A stretch of 5,887 bases of DNA. Origin: Planctomycetota bacterium. Its GTDB lineage: Bacteria > Planctomycetota > UBA1135 > UBA2386. The notes beneath the pieces were generated by a model. That model was not told where the DNA came from, searched no databases, and saw only the letters and a program-made list of their open reading frames with translations. The stretch lies in NCBI GenBank assembly GCA_947455805.1, contig CANGSN010000221.1, positions 1-5,887 on the forward strand, given 5' to 3'. Of this stretch, positions 5,324 to 5,887 are shown in pieces (position 1 is the stretch's first letter; each line of letters starts with the position of its first letter). The position numbers and the translations under genes were made by a program.

Positions 5324-5887
5324 ATGTCCTCGGCCTTGCAGCCGCGCGACAGATCGAGGTACGGCTTGGCGAGGCCCTGCAACAACGGGCCGAACGCGGC
5401 GAAGCCGCCGAGCCGTTCGGTCAGCTTGTAGGCGATGTTGCCGGCGTCGAGGTCGGGGAAGACCAGCACGTTGGCGCGCCCCTGCAGCGGGCTGTCGGCG
5501 CACTTGCGCTGCGCCACCGCCGGCACGTAGGCCGCGTCGAACTGCAGCTCGCCGTCGCTGGCGATCGCCGGGAACGCGGCGCGGAACTTCGCCGCCGCCG
5601 CGCGCACCTTCTGGACCTTCGCGTGCTCGGCGCTGCCGCGCGTGCTGAACGACAGGAACGCCACGCGCGGTTCTTCGCCGGTGAAGCGGCGGTGGTTGGC
5701 GGCGGTCGCCGCGGCGATGTGCACGAGCTGGTCGGCGTCGGGATCCGGCACGACGCCGCAGTCGGCGAACGACAGCACGTCGCTGCCGCGCACCATCAGG
5801 AACATCGACGACACCAGCGGGATCGCCGGCGCGGTGCCGAGGCAGAACAGGCCGGCGCGGATGACGTCGGCGGTGGCGTGCGCCGCC
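5284..5887 (-). CDS. pta: Phosphate acetyltransferase, C-terminal part (runs off right edge)
   Basis: About 200 C-terminal residues are visible; the frame is open through the right edge, so the start lies outside the window. The enzyme interconverts acetyl-CoA plus phosphate and acetyl phosphate plus CoA in the cytoplasm, normally paired with acetate kinase. The visible part begins AAHATADVIRAGLF, followed by SSMFLMV, RVAFLSFSTRGSA, DGELQFDAAYV, ANVLVFPDLDAGNIAYKL and PYLDLSRGC, all characteristic of the PTA domain. Numbering from the first visible complete codon, Arg158, Ser180, Arg181 and Asp187 reproduce the spacing of Arg287, Ser309, Arg310 and Asp316, the active-site residues known from the Methanosarcina thermophila enzyme. 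The GNIAYKL and DLSRGC motifs favour acetyl- over butyryltransferase. Whether an N-terminal DRTGG/BioD-like or malic-enzyme domain precedes it cannot be seen. It is convergent with the hydrolase gene, with 20 bases between the stops. Confidence 0.94.
   Translation of the reverse strand, partial: AAHATADVIRAGLFCLGTAPAIPLVSSMFLMVRGSDVLSFADCGVVPDPDADQLVHIAAATAANHRRFTGEEPRVAFLSFSTRGSAEHAKVQKVRAAAAKFRAAFPAIASDGELQFDAAYVPAVAQRKCADSPLQGRANVLVFPDLDAGNIAYKLTERLGGFAAFGPLLQGLAKPYLDLSRGCKAEDIAGVAVIASAMLD

Noticed and set aside
3053..5503. Minus-strand open frame of about 816 codons opposite the hydrolase gene
   Set aside because: It is the antisense shadow of a gene with clear domains. Its translation is dominated by R, A, V, D, H and Q with no recognisable motif, as expected from GC-rich codons read backwards.
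1..5887. tRNA or rRNA genes, CRISPR arrays, insertion sequences
   Set aside because: I saw no tRNA-like cloverleaf, rRNA signature, regularly spaced short repeat array or transposase-like frame.

Overview
The window is GC-rich by eye and strongly GC-biased at third codon positions. It most resembles a piece of chromosome from an uncultured member of the Planctomycetota. Three things point there: an ECF sigma factor of the type expanded in planctomycetes; two large secreted proteins that share a C-terminal module with a GAPGC core, which I associate with planctomycete exported proteins; and weak or absent Shine-Dalgarno sequences at most starts. The placement is inference from protein style, not from a marker gene.

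Layout. Three genes lie on the minus strand at the left. Read in their own direction they are an ECF sigma factor (2991 to 2395), a secreted three-repeat PPC-type protein (2269 to 572), and, after a 212-base gap holding a perfect 12-bp inverted repeat, the start of a small lipoprotein (359 to beyond the left edge). The lipoprotein has no stop inside the window and is easy to miss, but it has a strong ribosome-binding site and a lipobox. On the plus strand, divergent from the sigma factor across a 136-base intergenic region, is a secreted 711-residue protein (3128 to 5263). It has a signal peptide, five tandem Trp-rich repeats of about 50 residues (BTRD1-like), a serine beta-lactamase-fold hydrolase domain with SxxK, SDN and KPG motifs, and the same C-terminal module as the PPC protein. 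Convergent with it, after only 20 bases, is the C-terminal part of phosphate acetyltransferase (pta), which runs off the right edge.

How the parts may work together. The sigma factor, the PPC protein downstream of it and the divergent hydrolase look like a small regulon for exported proteins. The sigma factor could drive its own operon and the hydrolase from the shared intergenic region, which contains a repeated CGGGGGCGGG element and two GGAAC motifs. The common C-terminal module suggests that both exported proteins use the same sorting or surface-attachment route. The closest described relatives in architecture of the repeat-plus-lactamase protein are, from memory, polyglycine hydrolase-type secreted peptidases; its substrate cannot be read from sequence. 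The pta gene is ordinary central metabolism and appears unrelated to the neighbouring genes.
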